A stretch of DNA of 64,000 nt from JANXQG01 sp963775975 (GTDB lineage: Bacteria; Planctomycetota; Planctomycetia; Pirellulales; Thermoguttaceae): positions 806,001 to 870,000 of the forward strand of contig CAVZKX010000001.1 of NCBI GenBank assembly GCA_963775975.1. The letters are read 5' to 3'. The notes under the pieces are model-generated. The model was given only the letters and a program-made list of their open reading frames with translations. It was not told the DNA's origin and did no database searches. Position numbers and translations under genes: made by a program. Below are positions 35,642-44,882 of the stretch, piece after piece (position 1 is the stretch's first letter; each line of letters opens with the position of its first letter).

Positions 35642-36573
35642 TCACGTCCGCGGCCATGACATACTTGTCATTTCTGCCATCGCCAGAAGTAGTGCATGCG
35701 TGCCGTCGCGGCCGTGGCCTTGGGCCTTTGCCGCGCGATAGAGCTGCTCCGCCAGCGCCGTGCCGGGCATCATCAGGTTCATCCGCTTCGACTCGGCCAA
35801 TACGATGCCCAGGTCCTTGAGAAAATGATCGATGAAGAAGCCGGGAGCGAAATTGCCTTGCAACATGCGCGGGCCGTAGTTCAATAGCGACCAACTTGAC
35901 GCACCGCCGCCGCCGACGGACTGCAGAACCTTTTCGAGATCGAGTCCCGCCTTGTACGCATACAAAAGCACTTCGCAGAGACCCACCATGCCGGAGGCGA
36001 TTAAAGTCTGATTGACCATCTTGGCGTGCTGACCCTTGCCGGGGCCGCCATGATGCACGATCGTCTTGCCCATCGCCTGCCAGCATGGCTCCAGCGCTGC
36101 CACCGCGCGGGCATCGCCGCCAATCATAATCGAGAGCCGGGCCTCGCGGGCGCCGACATCGCCGCCCGATACCGGCGCATCGACGCAGTGTACGCCGCGC
36201 GGTGTTGCGGCCGCGGCGATTTCCACTGCCAACGAGGGCTCGCTCGTGGTCATATCGACCAGGAAGGCACCGGGCCGACAACCGGCCAGGGCGCCATTGC
36301 CGCCGAGCAACACTTCACGGACATCGGCCGGATAGCCGACGATGCTGAAGATCGCATCGCTCTCGGCGGCCACCGCGCGGGGCGATTCGGCCCAGCGTGC
36401 CGCCTTGGGCCAGGAAGAGTTTCGGCCTTCGCCCGGCTGCGGTTATAAACTGTGGCAGAAAAGCCGGCCCGCATGAGGTTCGCGCACATGCTCGAGCCCA
36501 TGACGCCGCAGCCGATCCAGCCGATGCGGTGCGTAGACGGTGAAACTGGCGGGAGAGCAGACGTATCGCTCAT
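35642..36573 (-). CDS. 3-hydroxyisobutyrate dehydrogenase-family oxidoreductase (two frameshifts)
   Basis: About 310 residues. The N-terminal NAD(P)-binding motif is GWIGCGVMGSSMCANL, followed by DAPVSGGDVGAR and the catalytic Lys in GKGQHAKMVNQ. This is the beta-hydroxyacid dehydrogenase family (3-hydroxyisobutyrate, tartronate semialdehyde or glyoxylate reductases). Two single-base insertions near 36412 and 36390 split the frame: the expected peptide AETLLAQGGTLAESPRAV is recovered by removing them, one from a G run. The substrate is not decided by context. The 295-bp gap to the autotransporter gene downstream is A/T-rich and empty of genes. Confidence 0.85.
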
Positions 36574-36668
36574 AGTAGTCTTTCCGACGGAAGGAGGAAA
36601 TGCTGTTGAAACCGGCCTCCATTGTATAACAACCGTGCGCGATGCAGGTATAATGGATCGGCCCAGCT

Positions 36669-37148
36669 ATGAACTCGCCGAACTCCGCATCATTTTCTCC
36701 GCAATCGCTATCGCCTGCCTCGCGACTGATCGTTTGCGAACGATCCGGCGAGTGGACCGCCGCCTTGCGCAAGGAGCTTGCCGATTCGAGCGTGAAAACC
36801 TTTGAGTGCCGCCGGTTGGAGGAAGCATGGGCGGCGTTAGCGGGAACGAACACGGCATTTCTGATCGCGGAAGCAAATTCAGGAAACCTTAGCGACCTGG
36901 TCGAGCGACTGAAATGGCTGCGTCGGGATTTTCCCCACGCTCGTGCGGCCGTCGTGGCCGACCGCAGCCTTGCGGACCGCGAGTGGTTGATGCGGGAAGC
37001 AGGTGCGATACACTTCCTCACTTCGCCGCGTGAGTTGTCGCCGCTCACCAAGCTCGTGGTTCGACATTTGGCCAACCTGCCGCAGGCAACACAGACTGTG
37101 GCGGAACAAATCTGGGGCAGCCTACCGTGGACCCGCTATTCAACGTAG
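36669..37148 (+). CDS. Hypothetical receiver-like protein
   Basis: 159 residues, no recognised family. The order of strands and helices (RLIVCERSGEW ... AFLIAEANS ... WLRRDFPHARAAVVADRS ... REAGAIHFLTSPRELSPLTKLV) resembles a response-regulator receiver fold, but without the acidic phosphorylation pocket: the usual DD and D positions are not evident. It ends 11 nt before mrp on the same strand, so the two may be co-transcribed. It is divergent from the dehydrogenase gene. Confidence 0.65.
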   Translation: MNSPNSASFSPQSLSPASRLIVCERSGEWTAALRKELADSSVKTFECRRLEEAWAALAGTNTAFLIAEANSGNLSDLVERLKWLRRDFPHARAAVVADRSLADREWLMREAGAIHFLTSPRELSPLTKLVVRHLANLPQATQTVAEQIWGSLPWTRYST

Positions 37149-37159
37149 AATAGTCGCCT

Positions 37160-38233
37160 ATGCCACTACCATTCACCGAACCCGCCGTCCGAAACGCGCT
37201 TGCCAGCTTCCAAGATCCGGAAACCGGCCGCAGCGCCATGCAACTAGAACAGATCCACCGCCTCGAACTCGGCGACGGGAAGCTTACCGTAACCCTCGGT
37301 CTAACCACTTGGGCCGCGCCGCTATGGACGGAAATTGGCGAAGAACTGGCCGTATTCCTGCGCGGCCGCTTTCCGGACCAGACGATTGAGGTGAACGTTG
37401 AAGAGCACAACCGGCCGCCCGAACCGGCAGGACAATTGGGCCTGATGGCGAAGAGCGTCATCGCCGTGGGGGCAGGAAAAGGCGGCGTCGGCAAAAGCAC
37501 GATCGCCGCGTACCTGGCGTGCGGACTGGCTCGTGCCGGAGCCAAAGTGGGACTGATGGATGCCAACGTCTATGGCCCGAGCGTCGCGCACCTATTCGGC
37601 GTCACCGACACGCCGCGCCTGGTGGATGGCAAGATTGAGCCGCTGGAAATGGCCGGGGTGAAGGTCGTGTCGATGGGGCTCCTGGTTCCGCCGAGGGAAG
37701 CGGTCATTTGGCGCGGACCGATGATCCACCAGGTCGTACGGCAGTTCGTCCAAGACGTGGCCTGGGGAAACCTCGATTACCTGGTCATCGACATGCCCCC
37801 CGGCACCGGCGACGTGGCCCTGTCGCTGCGCGAATATGTCAAGGCGACGGGGGCTGTTGTAGTCTGCACGCCACAGGACGTTGCGCTTTTGGACGCCACC
37901 AAGGCGATCACCATGTTCCGCAAACTCGAGATCGACGTGCTGGGCATGGTCGAGAATATGAGCTTTTTCATCTGCCCCAATTGCGACGCGCGGCACGAAA
38001 TCTTCGGCTGCGGCGGGGCCAAGCGGCGGGCGGCCGAAATGAATGTGCCGCTGCTGGGCGAAGTTCCGTTGGACACGCAGCTTCGCGTGTTGGGCGACGA
38101 AGGCCGCGTCTTCGCATCGTTCGATCACGAGCCCACGCGGTCCTACTTGGAAGCCCTACCGCACACGCTGGTCGGCAACTTGGTTCGCGCCCGCCGGACA
38201 AAGCCGGTGCTGCCGTCGCTGACGGTGTTGTGA
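37160..38233 (+). CDS. mrp: Mrp/NBP35-type Fe-S cluster carrier ATPase
   Basis: 357 residues. A short MIP18-like N-terminal domain (about 1-85) precedes the P-loop NTPase with GAGKGGVGKSTIAAY (deviant Walker A), IDMPPGTGD (Walker B region) and the cluster-ligand CPNC in ENMSFFICPNCD. Mrp/ApbC proteins bind and transfer 4Fe-4S clusters. It is intact, with the normal length for the domain combination. Confidence 0.93.
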   Translation: MPLPFTEPAVRNALASFQDPETGRSAMQLEQIHRLELGDGKLTVTLGLTTWAAPLWTEIGEELAVFLRGRFPDQTIEVNVEEHNRPPEPAGQLGLMAKSVIAVGAGKGGVGKSTIAAYLACGLARAGAKVGLMDANVYGPSVAHLFGVTDTPRLVDGKIEPLEMAGVKVVSMGLLVPPREAVIWRGPMIHQVVRQFVQDVAWGNLDYLVIDMPPGTGDVALSLREYVKATGAVVVCTPQDVALLDATKAITMFRKLEIDVLGMVENMSFFICPNCDARHEIFGCGGAKRRAAEMNVPLLGEVPLDTQLRVLGDEGRVFASFDHEPTRSYLEALPHTLVGNLVRARRTKPVLPSLTVL

Positions 38234-38247
38234 GCGATGACGTGGCC

Positions 38248-38309
38248 TGTAGGATGGACCTCCGAGTCCGTCCGCAAAAAACGGGACGGACTCGGAGGTC
38301 CATCCTACA
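38248..38309. terminator. 26-bp perfect hairpin between convergent mrp and glycosyltransferase genes
   Basis: Arms 38248-38273 and 38284-38309 (core GGATGGACCTCCGAGTCCGT) are exactly complementary around a 10-nt loop, GCAAAAAACG. It lies between mrp (stop 38233) and the convergent glycosyltransferase (end 38338). There is no U-run, so it may be an RNA-stabilising repeat rather than a true terminator. Confidence 0.65.
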
Positions 38310-38337
38310 CATTCATCAATTCACCGCTTTACAGGCC

Positions 38338-39129
38338 CTAACCGGCAACGGGCTGCTGCTCTCGACTTTCGACTCCTGCTTCCTTGGGCGGGAACATCGG
38401 CGATTTCATCATCCCCCAGCGACAAAGGCGATAGATGAGCGCGGTTTGCAAACAACCCAGGCCGTACACGACGCTGCGGCGAAAGTTGATCGAGGACGAT
38501 TCCTTTTCATAACGCGTCGGGCAGCTTACCTCGGCGATAATGTTCCGATGCCAGAGGACTTGCGCCAGCATTTGATTGTCGAATACGAAGTCATTCGAGC
38601 AGGCATCAAATCGCATTTGCTGGATCAGTTCACGGCTGAACGCTCGATAGCCTGTATGATACTCGGAAAGCTTCGTGCCGAGGATGAGATTTTCCGCCCA
38701 GGTCAGGACGCGGTTGAAGAAGTATTTCCAGATCGGCATGCCGCCTCGCACGGCGTGCCGGCCCAGGACGCGCGATGCCAGCACGCATGGATAAAGGCCC
38801 GAAGCGATCATGGCCACCATCGCCGGGATCAACCGCGGCGTGTACTGATAATCCGGATGCACCATGATCACGATGTCCGCGCCGGCTTCCATCGCCAGCC
38901 GGTAACAAGTCTTTTGATTGGCTCCGTAGCCAGCGTTCACCTCGTGGACGTGGACGATCGTATTGGGCAGCGTGCGGGCCACCGCGGTCGTTTCGTCCCG
39001 GCTGGCGTCATCGACGACAACCACCTGGTCAACCATGCCTTGGTCCATTACCTCGTCGTACGTCCGCTTCAACGTCCGCGCGGCGTTGTATGCCGGCATG
39101 ACGACGACCACTTTCTTGTCACGAAACAT
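38338..39129 (-). CDS. Family 2 glycosyltransferase
   Basis: About 263 residues from the ATG at 39129 (GAGG five bases upstream); a GTG two codons earlier is possible. GT-A motifs are VVVVMPAYNAARTL, VVVDDASRDET and the metal-binding DXD-like HPDYQY. The acceptor region is EYHTGYRAFSREL, and a C-terminal hydrophobic stretch follows. It resembles the dolichyl-phosphate-sugar synthase-like GT2 group that uses lipid-linked or surface glycan acceptors. There are no other glycan genes around it. Confidence 0.85.
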   Translation of the reverse strand: MFRDKKVVVVMPAYNAARTLKRTYDEVMDQGMVDQVVVVDDASRDETTAVARTLPNTIVHVHEVNAGYGANQKTCYRLAMEAGADIVIMVHPDYQYTPRLIPAMVAMIASGLYPCVLASRVLGRHAVRGGMPIWKYFFNRVLTWAENLILGTKLSEYHTGYRAFSRELIQQMRFDACSNDFVFDNQMLAQVLWHRNIIAEVSCPTRYEKESSSINFRRSVVYGLGCLQTALIYRLCRWGMMKSPMFPPKEAGVESREQQPVAG

Positions 39130-39261
39130 GCGCACCTCGTAGAAAAGTTCATTCGCGATTCACAGTCTTATTGTAATTGGATTTGGCCTGGATTGCAGCA
39201 TGCCGCAACATTGTAACGGTCGATCTGCGCTGGGATGAAGCGATTTTGACGATTGTTCGGC

Positions 39262-39373
39262 TAGTAGGTCCCTCTTGCCGAGAGGGACTTTATGCGGTTG
39301 CAGCGCGTAAAGCCGCCAAACGTGTTAAGTACGGCAAGCACATTCGTCCGTTCCGGCAAAAAGGACCTACTGT
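39262..39373. repeat. Repeat bearing the phosphatase stop codon
   Basis: TAGTAGGTCCCTCTTGCCGA near 39263-39282 and CCGTTCCGGCAAAAAGGACC (39348-39367) are inverted and related. The second also resembles GTTCCATTCCGGCAGAATGG at 11820-11839. In both minus-strand genes the stop TAG is the first codon of the element (TAG-GTCC). The stretch 39136-39366 otherwise has no gene. Confidence 0.55.
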
Positions 39374-40026
39374 CGCAACCTGCCGATCTTGTCGGCCTGC
39401 CAAACCTGGCCCGATTCCACGTCCATCGCGGTCAGCCAGCCTTTGCCGTAGCACCATGTGTCGATGCAGCGCAGATGACCCAGGTCGAGTACCGCACCGG
39501 ATTTTTGCGAAGTGTGGCCGACGATCACCGTTTTTCCGGAAAAGTGCGGCCTCGGCAGTTGATCGCGGAATGATTCCCACAAGCGTATTTGTCGCGGCAC
39601 TTCGTTGATCGGCACATCTGCCTGATAGTTTGCATGTACGAAGATATGCCGTCCAGTTTCAGTTGATAGCAAGCATCGCTCAAGAAATTCGAAATGCGCA
39701 GGCCAGACTTCGGCCGGTTCGCTCGCGCCGTAACTGGCCAATGTCGCGTCGCCGCCGAAGTGCAGCCAGTATTCAGGCAGATAGGTCCGTCCGCGGCAGA
39801 TTTCCAACATCATCTCATCGTGATTTCCCAGCAGCGGCACGAGCTTCGTCTGTTTTTCCAGTGCGATAAGCGTTTCCAAAACACCGCATGAATCGGGGCC
39901 GCGGTCAACATAGTCGCCCAGCGTGATGCACGTGTCGTCGCCCGTCGGTTTGATTGCGTCAAGCACCGCATGCAATGCGGCACGGCAGCCATGGATGTCG
40001 CCAATGGCGATGATTCGCTCGGGCAT
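39367..40026 (-). CDS. PPP-family Ser/Thr protein phosphatase (metallophosphoesterase)
   Basis: About 219 residues. All PPP metal motifs are present: GDIHG, GDYVDRG, GNHDE, and the later His in FVHANYQ and VGHTSQ. This size and these motifs fit bacterial PrpA/PrpB-type phosphatases (Mn-dependent), possibly countering kinases such as the one at 6425-8246, which is inference only. The ATG at 40026 overlaps the def stop (TGATG), so translation is coupled to peptide deformylase; a GTG three bases earlier also exists. Confidence 0.9.
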   Translation of the reverse strand: MPERIIAIGDIHGCRAALHAVLDAIKPTGDDTCITLGDYVDRGPDSCGVLETLIALEKQTKLVPLLGNHDEMMLEICRGRTYLPEYWLHFGGDATLASYGASEPAEVWPAHFEFLERCLLSTETGRHIFVHANYQADVPINEVPRQIRLWESFRDQLPRPHFSGKTVIVGHTSQKSGAVLDLGHLRCIDTWCYGKGWLTAMDVESGQVWQADKIGRLRQ

Positions 40027-40607
40027 CACGTCCTCTGACGCTCCAGCTCCGCCAGCCGAGCGGCGATCTGCTGATCGTCGGGAATAAAGCCCCGCTCGCG
40101 GTCGCCGTTGTACTCGGCCTCCAAGTCAAGCAAGTCGTCTCGGATATTCGCGAGTTGGCTCGGGCTGAGGCGGTCGATGAAGAGCTTGCCGTCGATATGG
40201 TCGTATTCGTGCTGCAGCGCGCGGGCGAACAGGCCATCGACTTCGTATTTCTTCTCATTGCCGCAGAGATCGTACGCCACGGCGACCACGTTTTCGCTCC
40301 GCCGCACGGGGGCATAGATTTCCGGAAAGCTCAAACACCCTTCGTCGGCCTCTGCGTTGCCGCTTTGCTTGAGGATCGTAGGGTTTATCAGCACGTGCTC
40401 CTGGTCCTTGTTGGCCGCATCGCCGGTGACGTTGAGGATGAAGAGGCGATAGGGCAAGTCGACCTGGTTCGCCGCCAGCCCGATGCCTTTATGCTCGTAC
40501 ATCAGTTCGAACATCTCGGCGATCCACTTGCGAAGCTCGGCATCGACGCGCTTCAGCGGCCGGGACAAATGCTTCAAGGCTGGATGGGGATACTTGACGA
40601 TCCGCAA
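40026..40607 (-). CDS. def: Peptide deformylase
   Basis: About 193 residues. The three zinc/iron-site motifs are intact: GIGLAANQV, EGCLSFPE and QHEYDHIDG. It removes the formyl group from nascent proteins. The likely start is a TTG at 40607 giving RIVKYPHPALKHLSRP, which matches the family N-terminus and has GGAG 8-9 nt upstream. The frame is open further upstream to 40913 but that part lacks homology. It is followed by the coupled phosphatase gene. Confidence 0.92.
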   Translation of the reverse strand: MRIVKYPHPALKHLSRPLKRVDAELRKWIAEMFELMYEHKGIGLAANQVDLPYRLFILNVTGDAANKDQEHVLINPTILKQSGNAEADEGCLSFPEIYAPVRRSENVVAVAYDLCGNEKKYEVDGLFARALQHEYDHIDGKLFIDRLSPSQLANIRDDLLDLEAEYNGDRERGFIPDDQQIAARLAELERQRT

Positions 40608-40828
40608 AATGGGTGCTCCGATTCTGGGTATTGCGTCGGGCGGAAACTGCCCGACTCGCTTCCGTGAACACAGTATTATATATTCCGAAAGGCGAGATGC
40701 GTAGATCGGCCGCGGCATTGTTGTGGACGTCCGTATTGTGCGCCGGTTCGCGAACGAGTAGGCTTTAGCGAGCGTGCATCCGTCGTTTGATACGTTCCTG
40801 CCCCGACAAACACAAGCCGATCCATCCG

Positions 40829-42611
40829 ATGCGTTGTCTTCTTCTCTGCTTCTTGATTGTTTCAATCCGTCCGTTACATGCTGACTCAGCCGAGCCGGAC
40901 CACTCCCTGACAACCGTCGCCGAGCAAAGCCAATGGAAGCGAACCGGACGCTACGATGAAGTCATCAAGCTATGCAAAGAGTTCGTGGCGGCATATCCGA
41001 AACAGGTCGCGTATTCCCAATTTGGCGAATCTGCCGACGGGCGGCCGATGATGGCGCTCGTTGCTTCTGCCGACGGCACCTTGGATCCGAAGGCGGCGAA
41101 GGCGAAGAACCGGCCGGTCGTGCTCGTGCAGGGCGGCATCCACGCGGGCGAAATCGACGGCAAGGACGCCGGTTTCTTGCTGCTCCGAGAGCTTCTCCGT
41201 GGAGAGATCGAGCCGGGCATCCTCGCCAAGCTGACATTTGTCTTCGTGCCCGTCTTCAATGTCGATGGCCACGAGCGCATTCGGCAAGAACAACCGACCC
41301 AACCAGCGCGGGCCGGAAGAAATGGGCTGGCGGGTCACCTCCCAAAACTACAATTTGAACCGCGACTATACCAAGGCCGACACGCCCGAAATGGCCGGAA
41401 TGTTGAGGCTGCTGCACACCTGGGACCCGATTCTCTACATCGATTTGCATGTGACCGACGGGGGAGATTTTCAGCCCGACGTTTCGCTGACGATCCACCC
41501 GTCGCTGAAGGGACCCGAAGCGCTGACCCGCGTCGGCGCCCAGCTTGGCGAGCGTGCAAAGCGGCAACTCGAAGGCACGGGGCACCTGCCGCTGCTCTTC
41601 TATCCGGAGTATGTAAAGGAGGACGAGCCGCTCTCAGGATTCAAACTTGGGATCGCGTCCGCCCGATATTCCGAGGCGTACTGGGGAATGAATAACCGCA
41701 TCGGCGTCCTTGTGGAGACGCATTCATGGAAAGAATATGGTGTCCGCGTGAAGGCAACGCATGACACGGTGGCGGCTCTCATGAGAGTCGCGGCGGACGA
41801 GGCCGACGAATGGCACCGCGCCGCGAAAGCGGCCGACGACGAGGGCCGGGCAACTGGCGGCAAGGAAGTTGTCCTCCGGTACGAAAACACGCTGTCATTC
41901 CAGACCATCGACTTCAAGGGCTACAAGTTCGAGCGGCTGCTTTCGCCCGTTTCCGGACTGCTTTACACGAAGTACTATCCCAGGGCGCCGCAAGTTTGGA
42001 AGGTGCCGCTGTACAACGAACTTCGCCCAGTGACTGTGGCGACCGCGCCAAAAGGCGGATACGTTGTTCCTCGGGCGCATGCGGCTTGGATGAGCGAGAA
42101 ATTGAAACTGCACGGGATTGAATATAAGGTCATGCCGGCCGCGACGACGCTGGACGCCGAAACCTATCGGGCAAGCGACATTCAATTTGCTAAGCAATCG
42201 TATGAAGGCCATCAATCATTGACCGTAAAGGGTAAATGGGCGAAGGAGAAACGAGATGTGCTCGCCGGGTCGCTCTTCGTCCCGATCGCGCAGCCCAGGG
42301 CGAGGCTGATCGTTCAGCTCTTCGAGCCGGAATCAACGGAATCATTCTTGTGGTGGGGATTCTTCAACTCCCACTTTGAGAAAAAGGAGTATCTGGAGCG
42401 ATACGTCAACGAGGAAGTCGTGCGCAAGATGCTGGCCGAGAATCCTGGACTTGAAGCCGAGTTCAAAGCCATGCTCCGCGAGCATCCGGACATCGCCCGC
42501 GACCCGGAGAAGAAGCTGGAGTTCTTCTATCGCCGCCATCCGACGTGGGACGAACGGTTCGGGCTCTATCCGGTTTTGAAGACGGACTACACCGTCTCCG
42601 GCAGAAAATAG
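40829..42611 (+). CDS. Exported M14-family zinc carboxypeptidase-like protein (one frameshift)
   Basis: About 593 residues with an N-terminal signal (CLLLCFLIVSIRPLHA). M14 zinc ligands are in GGIHAGEIDG (His, Glu) and IDLHVTDG (His). The substrate-binding asparagine-arginine segment is LNRDYTKAD, and the catalytic Glu is probably in VETHSWKEYG. The frame changes at about 41280: removing one A gives GHERFGKNNRPNQRGPEEMGWR, a standard M14 stretch. The C-terminal ~250 residues form a second domain. The gene overlaps the end of the convergent oxidoreductase gene by 25 nt. Confidence 0.88.
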
Positions 42612-43903
42612 GGTTTCCGCCGTTCGCGATCGAGATATTTGTTGGCGTCGGCATCGTCCGGGAAGGTTTCCTTGACCGGGTCCCAGCGCAGCTTGCGTCC
42701 TGCCCAGCGGGCGATGTTGCCGAGATGGCAAACCGTCGCCGAGCGATGGCCGATTTCCACATCCGCTCGGGGCCGCGAGCCGCTTACGATGCAATCGAGC
42801 CAATTCTTCATGTGGTCTTCGTTCTTGCCGGCGCTCTTCATGATCTCAGCGGCGATATCCTTCGGATCGGAACGGACGCGGCTGCGGGCGAGGTCGATCT
42901 TGCCGTGCTCGCCGACAAAGATCGCGCCGCCCTCGTTGCCGTTATCGAGTTTCACCGTGATGCCGTTGGCGTAGCGGAAGAAGACCATCGGCGACGCACA
43001 GATCTTCTCGCCGCGGACGCGCGATTCTGGCTGGGTGTAGGTGGGCGGATCGAATTTGCCGCCTTCCGTCCAAATCTCGACCGGCCCGGTGTCGTCCATG
43101 CCGAGGGCCGATTGAATCTGGTCGAGTCCGTGGGCGCCCCAGCCGGTCATTTCGCCGCCGGAATGCGTCCGGAACGAAATCCAGCCGGGACCAATTAGCT
43201 GGCCAGCCGGGCGCGGCGTGTAGAGGTCGGGATGGAAGGGGACCAATGGCACCGGGCCGCACCACATGTCCCAGTCGAGCCCCTCGGGCACCGGCTGGGC
43301 CTCGAACTTGTACTCCCACGGGCTGGGATAATTGTGGCCGATCACCTCCATGATCTTGCCAAGCTTTCCGCTGCGAATATAGTCGCAAGTCGCGCGGTTG
43401 ATGCCCATCGAGCGCTGCTGGCTGCCGGTCTGAAAGACGCGATTGTACTTCCGCGCCGCCTCGACCATCAGCCGGCCCTCGCGGATGGTGAGCGTCAGCG
43501 GCTTTTCGGCGTAGACGTGCTTGCCGGCCTGGCAGCAATTGATCGAGACGATCGCCCGCCAGTGATCGACCGTGGCGGTGAGGATCGCGTCGACGTCTTT
43601 CCGCTCAAGCAGCTTGCGGTAGTCTTGGTAGGGTTCACCCTTGTACTTTTTCGCGAGTTGCTGGGCGCGGGGCAAGTTGACGTCGGCAATGGCAATGAAG
43701 CGGCTGCGGGAGTCCTTCATGAGATCGGCAAGGTCGCCGCTGCCTTGCCGGCCGATGCCGATGCCGGCGACGGCGATGCGATCGTTCGCGCCGGGGCTTG
43801 CGGGCGCGGCGAGGACGCCGGACGGGATGAATAGCGGCACAGCAACCGCGGCGGCGCTCGTCTGGAGGAACCGGCGGCGGGATAGGTTTTTGTCTTGTGT
43901 CAT
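42587..43903 (-). CDS. Tat-exported Gfo/Idh/MocA-family oxidoreductase
   Basis: About 438 residues. The Tat signal is SRRRFLQTSAAAVAVPLFI. The NAD(P)-binding start is IAVAGIGIGRQGSGDL. The catalytic EKP motif is present (VYAEKPLTLT), as is the C-terminal domain with WGAHGLDQIQSALG. Planctomycetes have many of these exported sugar or inositol dehydrogenases, often next to TIM-barrel isomerases as here. The substrate is unknown. The start at 43903 is set by the Tat signal. Confidence 0.9.
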   Translation of the reverse strand: MTQDKNLSRRRFLQTSAAAVAVPLFIPSGVLAAPASPGANDRIAVAGIGIGRQGSGDLADLMKDSRSRFIAIADVNLPRAQQLAKKYKGEPYQDYRKLLERKDVDAILTATVDHWRAIVSINCCQAGKHVYAEKPLTLTIREGRLMVEAARKYNRVFQTGSQQRSMGINRATCDYIRSGKLGKIMEVIGHNYPSPWEYKFEAQPVPEGLDWDMWCGPVPLVPFHPDLYTPRPAGQLIGPGWISFRTHSGGEMTGWGAHGLDQIQSALGMDDTGPVEIWTEGGKFDPPTYTQPESRVRGEKICASPMVFFRYANGITVKLDNGNEGGAIFVGEHGKIDLARSRVRSDPKDIAAEIMKSAGKNEDHMKNWLDCIVSGSRPRADVEIGHRSATVCHLGNIARWAGRKLRWDPVKETFPDDADANKYLDRERRKPYFLPETV

Positions 43904-43948
43904 GGCGGGGTCTCCGGTTGGATGTGTTGTGGTCATCACGCTCGCCCT

Positions 43949-44049
43949 CGTTCCCACGCTCCGCGTGGGAACGGACTTTACGGCCGCTCTGCGGCAAGTC
44001 GTGGACGCGGAGCGTCCACAAGTGCGTTCCCACGCGGAGCGTGGGAACG
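43949..44049. repeat. Compound palindromic repeat (TTCCCACGCTCCGCGTGGGAA type)
   Basis: The unit at 43949-43973, itself a palindrome, is exactly the reverse complement of 44025-44049. Between them lies a related unit, GTGGACGCGGAGCGTCCAC (44001-44019). The block separates two minus-strand genes that probably form one transcript. Confidence 0.85.
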
Positions 44050-44057
44050 AAGAATGG

Positions 44058-44882
44058 TTATACAACTTTCCTCAAGTGTTCAATGCTCCGTGCAGCCTGA
44101 TCCAACGTGCCGCACTCGACGCTCAGCACGATGTCTTGCGGGATGCCGCGAAGGATTGAAACAACTTCCGCCCAGTCGATCACGCCGTCGCCGCAGGCGC
44201 ATCCGACGGGCGTGCCCATCACCTCGCCGCGCTCCTTGTCGGACTGCTCGATGCTGATGTCCTTGGCGTGGATGTGAACGAGCCGGTGCTTGATGCGGCA
44301 GAGCCACTGGATCGGATCGATGCCGCCTAAGTAGGCGTTGCCGGTATCAAAATTCGCGCCGACGATGGGCGAATCGACGAGGTTCAAAATGCGGTCGTAC
44401 TTATCGGGGATGAGCGAGTAGGTCTGGTGCATCTCCAGGCCGATCTTGATGCCCCGCGGCTCGCAGACTTTCGACGCCTCCATAATCGAGTAGCGGATGA
44501 GCACGAAATCCTCGTCCTCGGTCGTCCAAGGCTGCTTATGGCCTTCGTGGGTGTTGATCACCGGCGCGCCGCACTCCTTGGCATATCGAGCGGCCTGCTT
44601 GAGATACTCGACCGCGATCTCCGGCTTGGAAAGCTGGCTGTGCGCCGAGAGGGCCGAGAGCTTTAGCCCGTGTTGCTCCACGGCGCGGCGGATTCGCAGC
44701 GGGTCGTCCAGCATGGAGACGCTATGGAAATAGCGGGCCTCGCTCAAAAGCTCACGGCCCCAGTGGACCATCGGCTCAAGATACTCGTAGCCCAGCTCGG
44801 CGGCGAACTCGACGCCCCATTCGAACGGCTTGTGAGACGTCCGCACCGCTTCCAGATTCAGGCCAATGCCGACTTTGCCCAT
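44058..44882 (-). CDS. Sugar phosphate isomerase/epimerase-family TIM-barrel protein
   Basis: 274 residues of the AP-endonuclease-2/xylose-isomerase-like fold: VGIGLNLEAVRTSHKPFEWG at the N-terminus, the metal-ligand Glu in KIGLEMHQTY, NFDTGNAYLGG and HIHAKDIS. It probably interconverts ketoses or inosose-like substrates together with the Gfo/Idh dehydrogenase downstream. It is intact. Confidence 0.87.
   Translation of the reverse strand: MGKVGIGLNLEAVRTSHKPFEWGVEFAAELGYEYLEPMVHWGRELLSEARYFHSVSMLDDPLRIRRAVEQHGLKLSALSAHSQLSKPEIAVEYLKQAARYAKECGAPVINTHEGHKQPWTTEDEDFVLIRYSIMEASKVCEPRGIKIGLEMHQTYSLIPDKYDRILNLVDSPIVGANFDTGNAYLGGIDPIQWLCRIKHRLVHIHAKDISIEQSDKERGEVMGTPVGCACGDGVIDWAEVVSILRGIPQDIVLSVECGTLDQAARSIEHLRKVV

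Noticed and set aside
37708..39216. A 502-codon plus-strand frame across mrp and the glycosyltransferase
   Set aside because: It spans two well-supported genes in other frames and the hairpin between them.
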